Part shown: in pieces, positions 1 through 9,209 of the stretch
Numbering within the stretch: position 1 is the stretch's first letter
How the letters are laid out: the number at the start of each line of letters is the position of its first letter
Assembly (NCBI GenBank): GCA_937920085.1
Contig: CALETE010000080.1
Coordinates: 1-64,000 of the forward strand
DNA from: an uncultured Alphaproteobacteria bacterium
GTDB lineage: Bacteria > Pseudomonadota > Alphaproteobacteria > Caulobacterales > Caulobacteraceae
Direction of reading: 5' to 3'
Length of the DNA stretch: 64,000 nt
Notes under the pieces: model-generated
The model's input: only the letters and a program-made list of their open reading frames with translations
Database searches by the model: none
Told to the model about the DNA's origin: nothing
Made by a program: the position numbers and the translations under genes

Positions 1-78
1 TTTCATGTACTGTCAGCGTAATTCCCGTTCATTCCCCACAAATCTACCGGTGCCGAACCTATAAGGAGTTTGAGCTCG

Positions 79-690
79 ATGGTCCTTAGGAACGCAATAC
101 TCGCCGCGACCCTCGCTGTAATCGGGTGCTCCCCCACGTCGTTTGCGATGGCCGCGGCAATGGCGTCGGCGAAACCGATCCCGCAGAAAGTCACACCCGC
201 CATATCCGGCCCGCCTACAGTGAACAGCGTCTACGTCTCTAGCGGCTGCGAGGGTGAAGGCGGGTGCCCATATCGTAACTGGCGCACGTCCAAGAAGACG
301 CCAATTCTGGGGCAACGGGTCAACAATGCCCGCGTGATCGGCACATTGGTGCCGGGCGAATGGGTTCACGTAGAGGCAGTTGAGACGAGGCTCGTACCGA
401 GGCGCGGAATCTTACGCGCCAATGCAGGGGGGCTTCGCGCCGGTGAGGTCATTTATGAGTTGGAGTACGAAGGCGAAGGCTTCACCACGATCTGGCACCG
501 CGGCGAATTGAGCATCTTGGACTCCGACGCTCCGGTCGACTGGGAGGATTCCCTGCCACCCCCAGACGTCGCAGCGACACTCGGCCTTTGGGCAAAGGTA
601 AAGCGTAAGAACGGCCAGATCGGATGGGTCCATGACCCAAGTTTTGAATGTATGGGCCCGCTCGCGGGCGATGAGGGGTGTCGCAATTGA
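79..690 (+). CDS. Hypothetical secreted protein
   Basis: I do not recognise this protein of about 203 residues. The ATG at 79 is preferred over a TTG at 70 because AAGGAG at 63-68 lies 10 nt upstream of the ATG and almost touches the TTG. The N-terminus is hydrophobic and Ala-rich with a Cys near residue 17 (VIGC), so it is a signal peptide or possibly a lipoprotein signal. The mature part has Cys pairs near both ends (SSGCEGEGGCPY; FECMGPLAGDEGCRN), suggesting disulfides, and a GWVHD segment like those in bacterial SH3-like domains. Export is inferred; function is unknown. Confidence 0.7.
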   Translation: MVLRNAILAATLAVIGCSPTSFAMAAAMASAKPIPQKVTPAISGPPTVNSVYVSSGCEGEGGCPYRNWRTSKKTPILGQRVNNARVIGTLVPGEWVHVEAVETRLVPRRGILRANAGGLRAGEVIYELEYEGEGFTTIWHRGELSILDSDAPVDWEDSLPPPDVAATLGLWAKVKRKNGQIGWVHDPSFECMGPLAGDEGCRN

Positions 691-697
691 CTCCTGA

Positions 698-733
698 GTT
701 ACGGTGCCAGTGTTCGAAACACCCTGCCGTAAC
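698..733. terminator. Nested stem-loop after the first gene
   Basis: GTTACGG (698-704) pairs perfectly with CCGTAAC (727-733), and inside it GTGTT (710-714) pairs with AACAC (718-722) around a CGA loop. It starts 8 nt after the stop of the first gene. No T-tract follows, so it is not a classical intrinsic terminator; it may protect a 3' end or act with Rho. Confidence 0.4.
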
Positions 734-800
734 GCCCGCGTCTCATCCTGAATTCGCTGGGGGCGCAGTTGCCTTGCGCTTTAGCGGGTAAGCTCTCTCC

Positions 801-1871
801 TCAAACCCAATGCCGGTTCGCGATCCCTCGCCCTGCCGCTGGTGCCGACAATCCTAATTCCTGCACCAGCCCACCCAAACCGCACTCACCGCCCAGCCTT
901 GCCGCGACCTCGACCTGTTCCGCAGGCGACAGGTCGGCGAACTGACGGCGCAGGTCGAGCCAGCAGGCGGCGCGGTAGGGAGATGCGGGGATTTCGAATT
1001 GTCCGCCGAAGCTCTCGAACCTCACCTTCGGCGCCCCGTTCGCGACGGCCTCCAGGTTGGCGGCCAGGTAGGGCAGATAGTCCGCCCCGATACACCGCAG
1101 CAGCGGGTTTAGGTCGCTGGGCGGATCACCGACCCTGTCGGTCCCTGCGCCCCTGTCCGGCGTCGCGGCCCATAGGCGTGCGGTCCAGGCCAGGAGGTTT
1201 GGGGCCCGCTCCCGCAGGATAGCCGCCGGGGTCGGGTCGTGGGAGAAATGCCGGAACATGGGACCGAACAGGCCAAAATCGGCCTCGCAGGGGCGATCGC
1301 CAAACAGGAAGGGCCGGGCGGCCAGCACTGGCTCCAGCATGCTCAGCACCGCCAGATAATGCCGTTCAATGGCCGGGCCATTGTCACGGGTCACGCCGTC
1401 GGCGCGCAGATATTCCTGCTTCTGCCGCGTGGTGATCGCTAGGCTCTTGAGCCAAAGGGGCACGGGCAGGTCGCGCAGCATGGTGCGGGCGATCTGGCGG
1501 CCCATAAGGCGGGCATCCTCTTCGAAGGCCCAGCGATAATAGAGGGCCGGACGCCAGAGCCATTCGTCAAAGGCATCCTCCAGCAGGCGGCTTAAGAAAG
1601 CGCCGGTGGCAGTGGCGGGGCGAAGCCGTGGCTCAATCCCCTGGTCCTCAAACCTGGCCATGATCGCCGTGGTATCGGTGAGCCAATCCCCCTGCGGGGT
1701 CCGCAATTGCGGCATCTGGGCGACCCCCGTCTGCTTGGCGCAGCGCCGGAAGTCGGCGGTGTCCATCTCCACGAAGGTGAAGGCAATCCCCTTGGCGCGC
1801 AGATAGGCTTCCAGCTTGCCGGTGAAGTAGGACAGCTTCAGGCCGTGCAATTCATAGGGCTGAGCCGTCAT
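801..1871 (-). CDS. Glutathione S-transferase-like protein, long form
   Basis: The first ~80 residues look like a GST thioredoxin-fold domain (YELHGLKLSYFTGKLEAYLR; then PQLRTPQGDWLTDTTAIM, the usual cis-Pro and SDS-like area). A helical GST C-terminal domain follows (FLFGDRPCEADFGLFGPM). At 356 residues it is much longer than a typical GST of about 210, with an extra ~110-residue C-terminal part of unknown role. A related long protein is encoded at 21320-22414. The start codon overlaps the stop of the upstream sulfatase gene by 4 nt, so the two are probably co-translated. Glutathione use is inferred from the family only. Confidence 0.8.
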   Translation of the reverse strand: MTAQPYELHGLKLSYFTGKLEAYLRAKGIAFTFVEMDTADFRRCAKQTGVAQMPQLRTPQGDWLTDTTAIMARFEDQGIEPRLRPATATGAFLSRLLEDAFDEWLWRPALYYRWAFEEDARLMGRQIARTMLRDLPVPLWLKSLAITTRQKQEYLRADGVTRDNGPAIERHYLAVLSMLEPVLAARPFLFGDRPCEADFGLFGPMFRHFSHDPTPAAILRERAPNLLAWTARLWAATPDRGAGTDRVGDPPSDLNPLLRCIGADYLPYLAANLEAVANGAPKVRFESFGGQFEIPASPYRAACWLDLRRQFADLSPAEQVEVAARLGGECGLGGLVQELGLSAPAAGRGIANRHWV

Positions 1872-3652
1872 GCTGCGCGCCTCCGCCGCCGGAGCCAGAT
1901 ACCGCCGACAATCAGGGCGATCAGCCCTGCGACAAGGGCCCCAAGGGCAGGTAGGGCAAAGCCGATCTGACGCTGGATGGCGTTTACGGCAACCTGTTTC
2001 ATGCTGTTATAGCCCGCAGGAAGCGGCAGGACCCCGACCCGGCGTTCATAGGCGGCGTAGTCGGCCTGCATGGATTTGAACAGGGCTGGCTGGTCGCCGG
2101 AACGGTCACGGGTTTCCCCAGGATCAGTGGCCATGTCGTAGAGCCGCCAGCGCCCATCGCCAACGGGCGGCATGTTGCGCACGATCTTCCAGGCACCGCG
2201 GAACAGGGCCGCATTGCCCGACACTTCCATGCCCACGGCCTCGTCGGCGGGGTGTGCGGTGGCGGTGCCGCCGGCCAGCACGGGCCTCAGGCTGCGCCCG
2301 TCGACACTGACCGATCCGGCCGGGGCCGGTGGCGCCGAGGCAAGGTCGAGGATGGTCGGCGTCACATCCGTGACGAAGGCGGCTGCAGAGACTCTGGTGG
2401 CCGGCGCGACCCCAGGACCCGACAGGATCAAGGGGACATGGATGCCACCCTCCGCTGTGTAGAACTTGTATAGGCTGCCCGGCGACGAGATCGCGGCGGC
2501 CCAATCGGGGCCGATATAGTTGAGACTGCCCGGCTCCCCCAAGGTCTTCAGGTTATGATCATAGCCGTGCTGGGCCATCCACAGGTCCATGGCAGGGGCA
2601 TGGACGGGGTCATTGGGCTCTGGCCCATTGTCGGAGGTCACCACGAAGACCGTATTGTCGAGCTCACCCCGCGCCGCGATGTGGCTGATCAGCCGCCCGA
2701 CGCTGGCATCCATAGCCTCCAGCATGCCGGAATAGACCTCCATGCTGCGGGCATAACTGCGCCGGTCGGCCTCCGACAGTCTGGCCCAGGCCTTGGCGTA
2801 TTGCGGCATGCCCAGCGCTTCCGCTCCTGGCGGCAGGAGTCCCAGAGCCCGCGCCCGCTCTGCCCGCTGCCGCCGAAGCTCCGCCCAGCCCGCATCGAAC
2901 CGGCCCCGATAGTGGTCGCTGAACGCGCGGGGCGCCTGCACTGGAATATGGACAGCCTGGAAGGCTAGATAGGCTAGGAAGGGCTGGGTCCCGGCCGGCT
3001 TCTCATCCAGGTACTTGATCATCCGATCGACAATCAGGTCGGAGGAATAATAGCTAGCCGGCATGCGGGCGCGGACGCCATCCTCGAACCAAGGCGCGTC
3101 GGCGTAGTAGGGCATGTAGGGCTTGGCTGCGTAATTGTCGGCGCCTGAGGCGTCCAGGGCCAGGGAGCGGTCAAAGCCATGGCCGTTGGGCAGCTGACCC
3201 TTGTCATGCCCCAGGTGCCATTTGCCGGCCATCAGCGTGCGATATCCCGCCTGCTTCAGCCGCTCGGCCACAGTCAAAACGCCAGGTTCGATGTGCAGGC
3301 CATAGCCTGGCTTGCCCTTCTGAGAGGCTGGCAGCACCTCTTCAATGGTCGCCACGCCCGCCCGATGATTGTCCACGCCAGTCAACAGCATGGCCCGGGA
3401 CGGCGAGCACAGGGGCGAGGTGTGATAGCCCGTGAACATGGCACCGCGTGCCGCCAGACGGTCAATGTTGGGGGTATGCGCCTCACCCCCAAAGGCTCCA
3501 AAATCCATCAGGGCCGAGTCGTCCACCAGGATCAGCACCACATTGGGGCGCTTGGGGGACGTTGCGATAGGGTCTGCCGCGGGCACCCCAGGCAGAGCCG
3601 TTAGCAAGAGCCCTGCAGTCAAGCCTCCAGCCCATCGTTTCAACTGCATCAT
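1868..3652 (-). CDS. Sulfatase (arylsulfatase family), membrane-anchored
   Basis: Type I sulfatase of 594 residues that hydrolyses sulfate esters. It shows the metal-binding LVDD (Asp44-Asp45), the CSPSR motif at 82-86 whose Cys is converted to formylglycine in this family, and a GKWHLGH segment. It has an N-terminal signal peptide (about residues 8-25). Near the C-terminus a hydrophobic segment (ALPALGALVAGLIALIVGG) is followed by a run of Arg, so the enzyme is probably held at the inner membrane with its catalytic domain in the periplasm. No formylglycine-generating enzyme is encoded nearby. It overlaps the downstream GST-like gene by 4 nt. Substrate unknown. Confidence 0.9.
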   Translation of the reverse strand: MMQLKRWAGGLTAGLLLTALPGVPAADPIATSPKRPNVVLILVDDSALMDFGAFGGEAHTPNIDRLAARGAMFTGYHTSPLCSPSRAMLLTGVDNHRAGVATIEEVLPASQKGKPGYGLHIEPGVLTVAERLKQAGYRTLMAGKWHLGHDKGQLPNGHGFDRSLALDASGADNYAAKPYMPYYADAPWFEDGVRARMPASYYSSDLIVDRMIKYLDEKPAGTQPFLAYLAFQAVHIPVQAPRAFSDHYRGRFDAGWAELRRQRAERARALGLLPPGAEALGMPQYAKAWARLSEADRRSYARSMEVYSGMLEAMDASVGRLISHIAARGELDNTVFVVTSDNGPEPNDPVHAPAMDLWMAQHGYDHNLKTLGEPGSLNYIGPDWAAAISSPGSLYKFYTAEGGIHVPLILSGPGVAPATRVSAAAFVTDVTPTILDLASAPPAPAGSVSVDGRSLRPVLAGGTATAHPADEAVGMEVSGNAALFRGAWKIVRNMPPVGDGRWRLYDMATDPGETRDRSGDQPALFKSMQADYAAYERRVGVLPLPAGYNSMKQVAVNAIQRQIGFALPALGALVAGLIALIVGGIWLRRRRRAA

Positions 3653-3982
3653 GAGGATCTCCAGGTCAGACCGCCGAGGTTGGACGATTTTGTGGCATGG
3701 TTAGTGTCACTAGGTCAACGCCGAGCCCCTTGGCGCGGAAATATTGGACGTTCAATTACGGTGAAATCGGCCCTCGCCAGGGGCGACCAGATGGGGCGAT
3801 GAGCCCTTATCACTGGGACCGCAGCCAACAACTTCAACGTGCCGCAAAAATTTTTCTATCCGTGTGAGGTCTCCCAGTGGCCAATCGCCAAGGGTTTCGA
3901 TAACCGTTCGCAAGGGACTGATCGTCAGCAAGGCCCAGGCCTTCCCTGGTGACCCATTCGCCCGTCGCAAAGGACAAAACTC
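3653..3982. other. Divergent intergenic region with a small palindrome
   Basis: 330 nt between the divergent sulfatase and acyl-CoA dehydrogenase genes, with no convincing gene. TAGTG-T-CACTA at 3702-3712 is a perfect 5-bp inverted repeat about 50 nt upstream of the sulfatase start and could be an operator. An AAGGAC ribosome-binding site precedes the dehydrogenase start. Confidence 0.35.
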
Positions 3983-5119
3983 ATGGATCTGAAATTTGCC
4001 CCCGCCGATTTGCAGTTTCGTGATGAGGTTCGGGCCTTTCTAGATGAGCATCTGACCGACGACCTGCGCGCCGCTGCCGCAGCGAAGACCGGTTCGTTCT
4101 GCGACCTTGAACCGACGGCAAAATGGCATGCAATCCTGCACCGCAAGGGGTGGGTGGCACCTGATTGGCCGACTGAGCATGGCGGCACGGGCTGGACCAC
4201 CACCCAGCGGCACATTTTTGCGTCCGAGTGCGCCTCGGCCGGGGCACCGGGCACGCATACCTTTGGCATCCGCATGTGCGGTCCTGTGATTATTCGCTTC
4301 GGAACCCCAGAGCAGAAGGCTCACTATCTGCCTAAGATCCTGTCAGGGGAGCATCGCTGGTGTCAGGGTTATTCAGAGCCGGGCTCTGGCTCTGACCTCG
4401 CCTCACTACAAACCCGCGCCGAGTCAGACGGTGAGGACTACATCGTCAATGGGACCAAAATTTGGACCAGCCTTGGGCATCAGGCGACGCATATTTTCTG
4501 CCTCGTCCGAACCGACCCGACGGCAAAGGCGCAGCGGGGTATCTCCTTCCTGCTGATCGACCGCAATACCCCGGGCCTGACCATGCGTCCGATCATCAAT
4601 CTTGCTGGCGACCATGAGTTCAATCAGGTCTTCTTTGACAATGTGCGGGTTCCAAAATCCCAGCGGATTGGTGGGGAAAACGAAGGCTGGACCGTGGCCA
4701 AATACCTTCTGGAGTTCGAGCGGGGCGGCAATTACGCCACGGGCCTATGGGCTAGGCTGAAATGGGTTCGAGACCTGGCGGGCACGACCCTGATCCAGGA
4801 CCCCGATTTCCGGCGCAAACTGGCAGAGGCTGAGGTCGACGTCACCGCCGTGGAAATGGCCGAGCACCGGGCGGTCTCCGCCCTGGCCCTGGGCGAATCC
4901 CCCGGATCGGTGGCGTCTATGCTGAAACTTCAGGGCACGGTCCTGACCCAGCGCCTGGACGAATTGGCGATCGAGGCCTTGGGGACGCAGGTGAGTGGGG
5001 ACGACGCTGCGGCCGCTGTAGCCATGGGGCGCTATCTCTATGACCGGGCGGTGACCATCCTCGGTGGGACCAGCGAGATTCAGCGCAACATCATGGCGCG
5101 GACAGAGTTGGGGATTTGA
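3983..5119 (+). CDS. Acyl-CoA dehydrogenase
   Basis: FAD enzyme of the acyl-CoA dehydrogenase family, 378 residues, catalysing alpha,beta-dehydrogenation of acyl-CoA thioesters. It has the N-terminal helical domain, the signature CQGYSEPGSGSDLASLQTRA around residues 130-150, the middle beta domain (VNGTKIWTS) and the C-terminal FAD-binding segment ILGGTSEIQRNIMAR near the end. The sequence style resembles the FadE-type enzymes of sterol and branched-acid breakdown more than short-chain housekeeping enzymes, but the substrate cannot be read. An APH-like kinase gene converges on it from 3', with 41 nt between stops. Confidence 0.92.
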   Translation: MDLKFAPADLQFRDEVRAFLDEHLTDDLRAAAAAKTGSFCDLEPTAKWHAILHRKGWVAPDWPTEHGGTGWTTTQRHIFASECASAGAPGTHTFGIRMCGPVIIRFGTPEQKAHYLPKILSGEHRWCQGYSEPGSGSDLASLQTRAESDGEDYIVNGTKIWTSLGHQATHIFCLVRTDPTAKAQRGISFLLIDRNTPGLTMRPIINLAGDHEFNQVFFDNVRVPKSQRIGGENEGWTVAKYLLEFERGGNYATGLWARLKWVRDLAGTTLIQDPDFRRKLAEAEVDVTAVEMAEHRAVSALALGESPGSVASMLKLQGTVLTQRLDELAIEALGTQVSGDDAAAAVAMGRYLYDRAVTILGGTSEIQRNIMARTELGI

Positions 5120-5160
5120 GGGCGCGCTGAGCCCTAGATCTGCGCCCCGTGCCAGAAGGG

Positions 5161-6198
5161 TCAGCCGCGCAGGATGGCGAGGGCCTGCTCTGCCAATGCC
5201 GGGGTCCCGTTCACGGCGTCGCGTCCCTCCGTGGCGGCATTGCCCGCCAGGACCCGGCGGTAGACACCCTGGCTGATCGAGGCCAGCCGGAAGATGCCGA
5301 AAGTCATGTAGAAGGCCCAGTCTTCAATCCCTGCGCGTCCCGTGCGTCGGCAATAGGCCGCCACATAATCCTCTTCTGTGGGAATGCCGCTGGCGGCGAA
5401 ATCAACCCCATCTAGACTGCCCCAGCCCGCAGCATGAGACCGCCATAGGAAGGCATTATAGCCGAGATCGGCTAGGGGATGGCCTATGGTCGAAAGCTCC
5501 CAGTCTAGCACGGCGATCAGGCGCGGCTCAGTGGGGTGGAACATGACGTTTTCTAGCCGGTAGTCCCCATGGGCGATGGTCACCGACTGATCGGCCGGAA
5601 TCCGACCAGGAAGCTCAGCGATCAGGGCTTCCATAGCCGGGATGTGTTCAGACTCTGCGTCCCGATACTGGCGGGTCCAGCGGGCGACCTGGCGCTCGAA
5701 ATAGTTGCCGGGACGCCCGAAATCGCCCAGGCCAACCGCCTCGAAGTCTACGGCGTGGAGCTTTGCCAGGGTGGCATTGAGGTCATCATAGATCGCTGCG
5801 CGCTCAACCGGCGACAGCCCCGGCAAGGTAGCGTCCCGGAAGATACGGCCCTCCAGATAGTCCATCACATAGAAGGTCGTGCCTATGACCTCCGGGTCTG
5901 TGCAAAGGGCGCGCATGACCGGCACGGGGATATGTCCGGCCAGGGCCTTCATGGCCCGGTATTCCCGGTCCACCTGATGGGCGCTGGATAGCAGTGCGCC
6001 CGGCGGCTTCTTGCGCAGGACATAGAGCCAGCCATCGCCGTCCGTCAGCAGAAAGGTCGGGTTCGACGCTCCGCCCTGGAATTGCTGCACCCGAAGGGGG
6101 GCCTTGAAGCCCGCCACATTGGCCGCCATCCAGGCGGCGAGGCGCGCCTCGTCAAAGCGGTGGGCGGGAACGACGTCTCGGACTGGAATTTCGGCCAT
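5161..6198 (-). CDS. Phosphotransferase family protein (APH/ACAD10-type kinase)
   Basis: Small-molecule kinase of the aminoglycoside-phosphotransferase fold, 345 residues. Visible are the ATP-binding Lys63 in LYVLRKKPPG, the catalytic-loop motif HGDYRLEN (210-217) and the metal-binding LDWELSTIGHPLADLGYN (231-248), which is typical of the branch fused to acyl-CoA dehydrogenase in ACAD10/ACAD11 and of stand-alone bacterial neighbours of that enzyme. Here the dehydrogenase is the adjacent convergent gene. In the mammalian fusions the kinase phosphorylates a hydroxyacyl substrate; a similar role here is inference. Antibiotic modification is unlikely given the subfamily. Confidence 0.88.
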   Translation of the reverse strand: MAEIPVRDVVPAHRFDEARLAAWMAANVAGFKAPLRVQQFQGGASNPTFLLTDGDGWLYVLRKKPPGALLSSAHQVDREYRAMKALAGHIPVPVMRALCTDPEVIGTTFYVMDYLEGRIFRDATLPGLSPVERAAIYDDLNATLAKLHAVDFEAVGLGDFGRPGNYFERQVARWTRQYRDAESEHIPAMEALIAELPGRIPADQSVTIAHGDYRLENVMFHPTEPRLIAVLDWELSTIGHPLADLGYNAFLWRSHAAGWGSLDGVDFAASGIPTEEDYVAAYCRRTGRAGIEDWAFYMTFGIFRLASISQGVYRRVLAGNAATEGRDAVNGTPALAEQALAILRG

Positions 6199-6630
6199 GA
6201 CCCATGCTCACCGACCTGGGGCGGAAGGTCAATGCGTTGGCAGAGCCGTGGGTTCCGCCCCTCCCTGACCTTGAATTGATGCTGATCATATGACGAGGGT
6301 TGAAACCATGCATGATGGCAGGATGTTAAGTTCTTCGCATTGCAAGACAAAATCTCGGTTCGCAATGGCCCAAGCGGCTAGATCCCGTGACCCAATGACC
6401 GCTCAAGGCTGGGAAAGCGCGGCTTTACACTGGAGTTATCTGACCGATCGTTGCGAGGCCCGCCCAGCCTTTGGATTCAGCCTGCCGACGGTCATCACCG
6501 CCCGAGCTCCATCCGGGATTTGTGCATCCTGCTCAAAAGCATCTGCCTCGGCTTGAGGGATCAAGCCTCCAACCGTAACGCCTGAAAGATCACCGAAGGC
6601 GGGCCAATTGACCCTCCCCTCGTACCGATC
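6199..6630. other. Intergenic region with one hairpin
   Basis: 432 nt between the kinase start and the P450 stop, both on -. I see no convincing gene. GGCTTGA (6550-6556) and TCAAGCC (6561-6567) form a 7-bp stem with a GGGA loop about 65 nt beyond the P450 stop codon. It could end P450 transcription, although no T-tract is present. Confidence 0.35.
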
Positions 6631-7917
6631 TTAGTTCCGGGTGGGAATGATCACTGGCAGGGTTTCGAAGCCATGGACGAAGGCCGACCAGTTTAGGACC
6701 GGCTCACCCACCACCTTGATCTCGGGGAAGCGCTTGAGGATCTCTTCCCAGATTATGGTCAACTGCAGCTCGGCCACCCGGTTACCCACGCATCGGTGCA
6801 CGCCAAAGCCGAAGGACATGTGCTGGCGGGGCCGCTCGCGGTCGATAATGTAGGCGTTAGGGTTCTCGATGTGCTCTTCGTCGCGATTGCCGGAAATGTA
6901 CCACATGACGACCCGGTCACCCTTGCGGATGGTCTTGCCGTTCAGCTCCACATCCCGGGTGGCGACCCGGCTCATATGGGCCAGGGGGGTCTGGAAGCGG
7001 ATGGTTTCCGACACCATCGAAGTGACCAGGTCCGGATTGGCCCGCAGCTTGGCATACTGATCGGGGTTCTTGTTCAGGTTATAGACCGAGCCGGTAATGG
7101 TGTTGCGGGTTGTGTCATTGCCGCCGACGATCAACAGGACCACATTGCCCTGATAGGTCTCCATCGGCATGTTCCGGGTGGCCGGATTGTGGGCCAGCAT
7201 GGAAATCAGGTCACTGGCAGGCTCAGCATTGACCCGCTGGTTCCAGAGTTCCTGGAATGAATTAAAGCACTCGAACATGGCCATGCCCTTCTGCTCCCAG
7301 GTCTCGACGGGACCGTGGCCAGGCATGTTCATGATCATATCCGACCAGTAGGGTAGCTTGCGGCGCTGCTCGAAGGGGAAGTCGAATAGGGTGGCCAGGG
7401 TCATGGCCGTCAGTTCCTTAGACACCAGATCCACCCAGTCGAATTCCTTGCCGATGGGCAGGCTGTCGAGGATCAGACCGGCGCGCTCCCGGACCTGGGG
7501 GGCCATATTGTGTAGGTTGTTCGGCGCAACAGTGGGGCTGACCGCCTTGCGGGCCGGACCGTGCTCGGGCTCGTCCATGGTAATGAAGCCCGCGCCGCCC
7601 CGACGGCGGGCGCCCATGACCTTTTCCTGCTCAGCCACTGCGGCCAGATTGGCCAAGCCTATGCCGTCGGCCGAAGAAAAAGCCTCATGGTTGGTGTCTA
7701 CCGCCATGATGTCGTTCCACTTGGTCACCGACCAGTAGGGGCCGTACTCGCTGTCGGGGGTGAAGTGCACAGGGTCTTCCCGACGCAGGCGCTCGAACAC
7801 CGGCCAGATGGTGTCATTGGCAAAGCGATCGACCCGGGCTGGGTTCAACTGGTCCAGGGGCGTCGCGGCGATCTCAGCGGCGATGTCAGCACTTGGGACT
7901 TTGACGGCGATATTCAT
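6631..7917 (-). CDS. Cytochrome P450, CYP153-like
   Basis: Heme monooxygenase of 428 residues without a membrane anchor. The I-helix motif is GGNDTTRN (265-272) and the heme loop FGFGVHRCVGNR places the thiolate ligand at Cys376. These, with TPLAHMSRVA, MWYISGNRDEE and RPRQHMSFGFGVHRCVGNR, are what I know from CYP153 enzymes, which hydroxylate the terminal carbon of n-alkanes and fatty acids. CYP153 needs a ferredoxin and ferredoxin reductase; neither is encoded next to it here. It lies beside an acyl-CoA dehydrogenase and an APH-like kinase, consistent with oxidation of aliphatic chains. The CYP153 assignment is from recalled motifs. Confidence 0.9.
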   Translation of the reverse strand: MNIAVKVPSADIAAEIAATPLDQLNPARVDRFANDTIWPVFERLRREDPVHFTPDSEYGPYWSVTKWNDIMAVDTNHEAFSSADGIGLANLAAVAEQEKVMGARRRGGAGFITMDEPEHGPARKAVSPTVAPNNLHNMAPQVRERAGLILDSLPIGKEFDWVDLVSKELTAMTLATLFDFPFEQRRKLPYWSDMIMNMPGHGPVETWEQKGMAMFECFNSFQELWNQRVNAEPASDLISMLAHNPATRNMPMETYQGNVVLLIVGGNDTTRNTITGSVYNLNKNPDQYAKLRANPDLVTSMVSETIRFQTPLAHMSRVATRDVELNGKTIRKGDRVVMWYISGNRDEEHIENPNAYIIDRERPRQHMSFGFGVHRCVGNRVAELQLTIIWEEILKRFPEIKVVGEPVLNWSAFVHGFETLPVIIPTRN

Positions 7918-8194
7918 GGCTTTCTTCCCAATTTTGGCTGGTGGCCCTCGCCCCCAGACCCGGCGTCTTGTTGCGCCAAACTGTACTTAAAATATGACTT
8001 TAGTTTTGGGCATGGACAACCTGTCTGTCAACGGACTTGAGCGCGCAACGGTTAGGCAGATTGTTCTATTTTTGTTCTTTACGAATGGTTTGACCTATGG
8101 TGGAGTAATAAAAAGTTAATCGCAAATAGGGTAACACCTCAATGTTTCAGGGTATCGGTAGGGCGAAGGCGCATCATCGCAGGGTCGGGGTACA

Positions 8195-9187
8195 ATGAGC
8201 GCAGCTGTCGGATGGGTGGCTGTCAAAGGCCTAGACCGGAAGGTCATGCTAGATAGGCTCAACCTAGTAGAAAGTGGCGAAGCCAGCAAATGGGACTTTG
8301 GCGAATTTGCCTGCGCCGAGACGGCAGAGGGCTGGTTGGTGGTGGTGGCGCGCAATTCGGCGCAACTGCAGCCAGTTGCCGCTGCGAAATCTCTTTCGTC
8401 AGATCACTCCGCCCTCGGGGCGGAACTAAAGGAAGGGAGCTTCCAAAGTCGATGCTACGGATACGAAGGCGGCGAAGAGATCTGGCGCCTGGAGCATGAC
8501 ATCAGGGTCGAGGTTGATGGAGTCATGACCACCGGAAATCCACCGGATGCCCTTGCTGAAGTACTTTTACGCGTGAAGGCACTTGCCTCCAAAAGTGAAG
8601 ACACCACGGACTGGTTCTATCACGTCCCACCGGAAGTCTCCCTGAAGATCTGCGGTTTTAGAGCTGACACTGAGCGTGCGAACAGTTGGATTTTATTAGA
8701 GAAACGCGGTCGAAAGCCTGTCCATCCGAAATACGGTCTGCGTGCGGCCATGCAGACAGACCTTCTTCCCTTCCTGCTGGAGCAAGGCTGGAAGCCATCA
8801 CAAAGGCCATCAAATCCCGGTGACATTGAAGAGTTTGAGGTCCAGCGCGTCGTCGGGACCTATTCGCAATACCTGACCTTTGACTATTGCACGGTCCCGA
8901 CACCGACAATCCGATGCAGAATTCTGGTTTGGGATGACGCGGGTCCCGTTCCCAGAGGTGTCCTTCAGGGCCTGGCACAGACGCCCTCAGCCCGCCCCTC
9001 CTGGATACGTAATGTTTTAGGTTTGACGAGGCACCGGCCAGAGGCCGTCGACATCGCAATTGAGCAGGCCAAGGAGACGTTTGGTATGGCGCAGTCCTAT
9101 CTGGACACGGGCGCGAACTCCAAGGGTCTGGAAGTCGTCCTCATGCGCAGCGTAAAGTCCTGGCCAGAGGAAACCACTCAAGGTTAA
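8195..9187 (+). CDS. Hypothetical protein, about 330 residues
   Basis: I do not recognise this protein. It has no signal peptide or membrane segment and looks cytoplasmic, with a mixed acidic composition and several Trp-rich stretches (GEEIWRLEHDIRV, TTDWFYHVPPEVSL). The ATG at 8195 follows a G-rich AGGGTCGGGG. High GC at third positions supports real coding. It ends 22 nt before the lipase-like gene on the same strand, so the two may be co-transcribed. No domain could be assigned, and no catalytic motif is evident. Confidence 0.7.
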   Translation: MSAAVGWVAVKGLDRKVMLDRLNLVESGEASKWDFGEFACAETAEGWLVVVARNSAQLQPVAAAKSLSSDHSALGAELKEGSFQSRCYGYEGGEEIWRLEHDIRVEVDGVMTTGNPPDALAEVLLRVKALASKSEDTTDWFYHVPPEVSLKICGFRADTERANSWILLEKRGRKPVHPKYGLRAAMQTDLLPFLLEQGWKPSQRPSNPGDIEEFEVQRVVGTYSQYLTFDYCTVPTPTIRCRILVWDDAGPVPRGVLQGLAQTPSARPSWIRNVLGLTRHRPEAVDIAIEQAKETFGMAQSYLDTGANSKGLEVVLMRSVKSWPEETTQG

Positions 9188-9209
9188 GCCCAGCTGCCAG
9201 GGAGCCATC

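Noticed and set aside
698..733. Possible tRNA T-arm (GTGTTCGAAACAC)
   Set aside because: No acceptor, D or anticodon arms can be formed around it; it is a nested hairpin.
6290..6556. 88-codon + strand frame between the kinase and P450 genes
   Set aside because: No ribosome-binding site, unusual codon use and no recognisable protein features.
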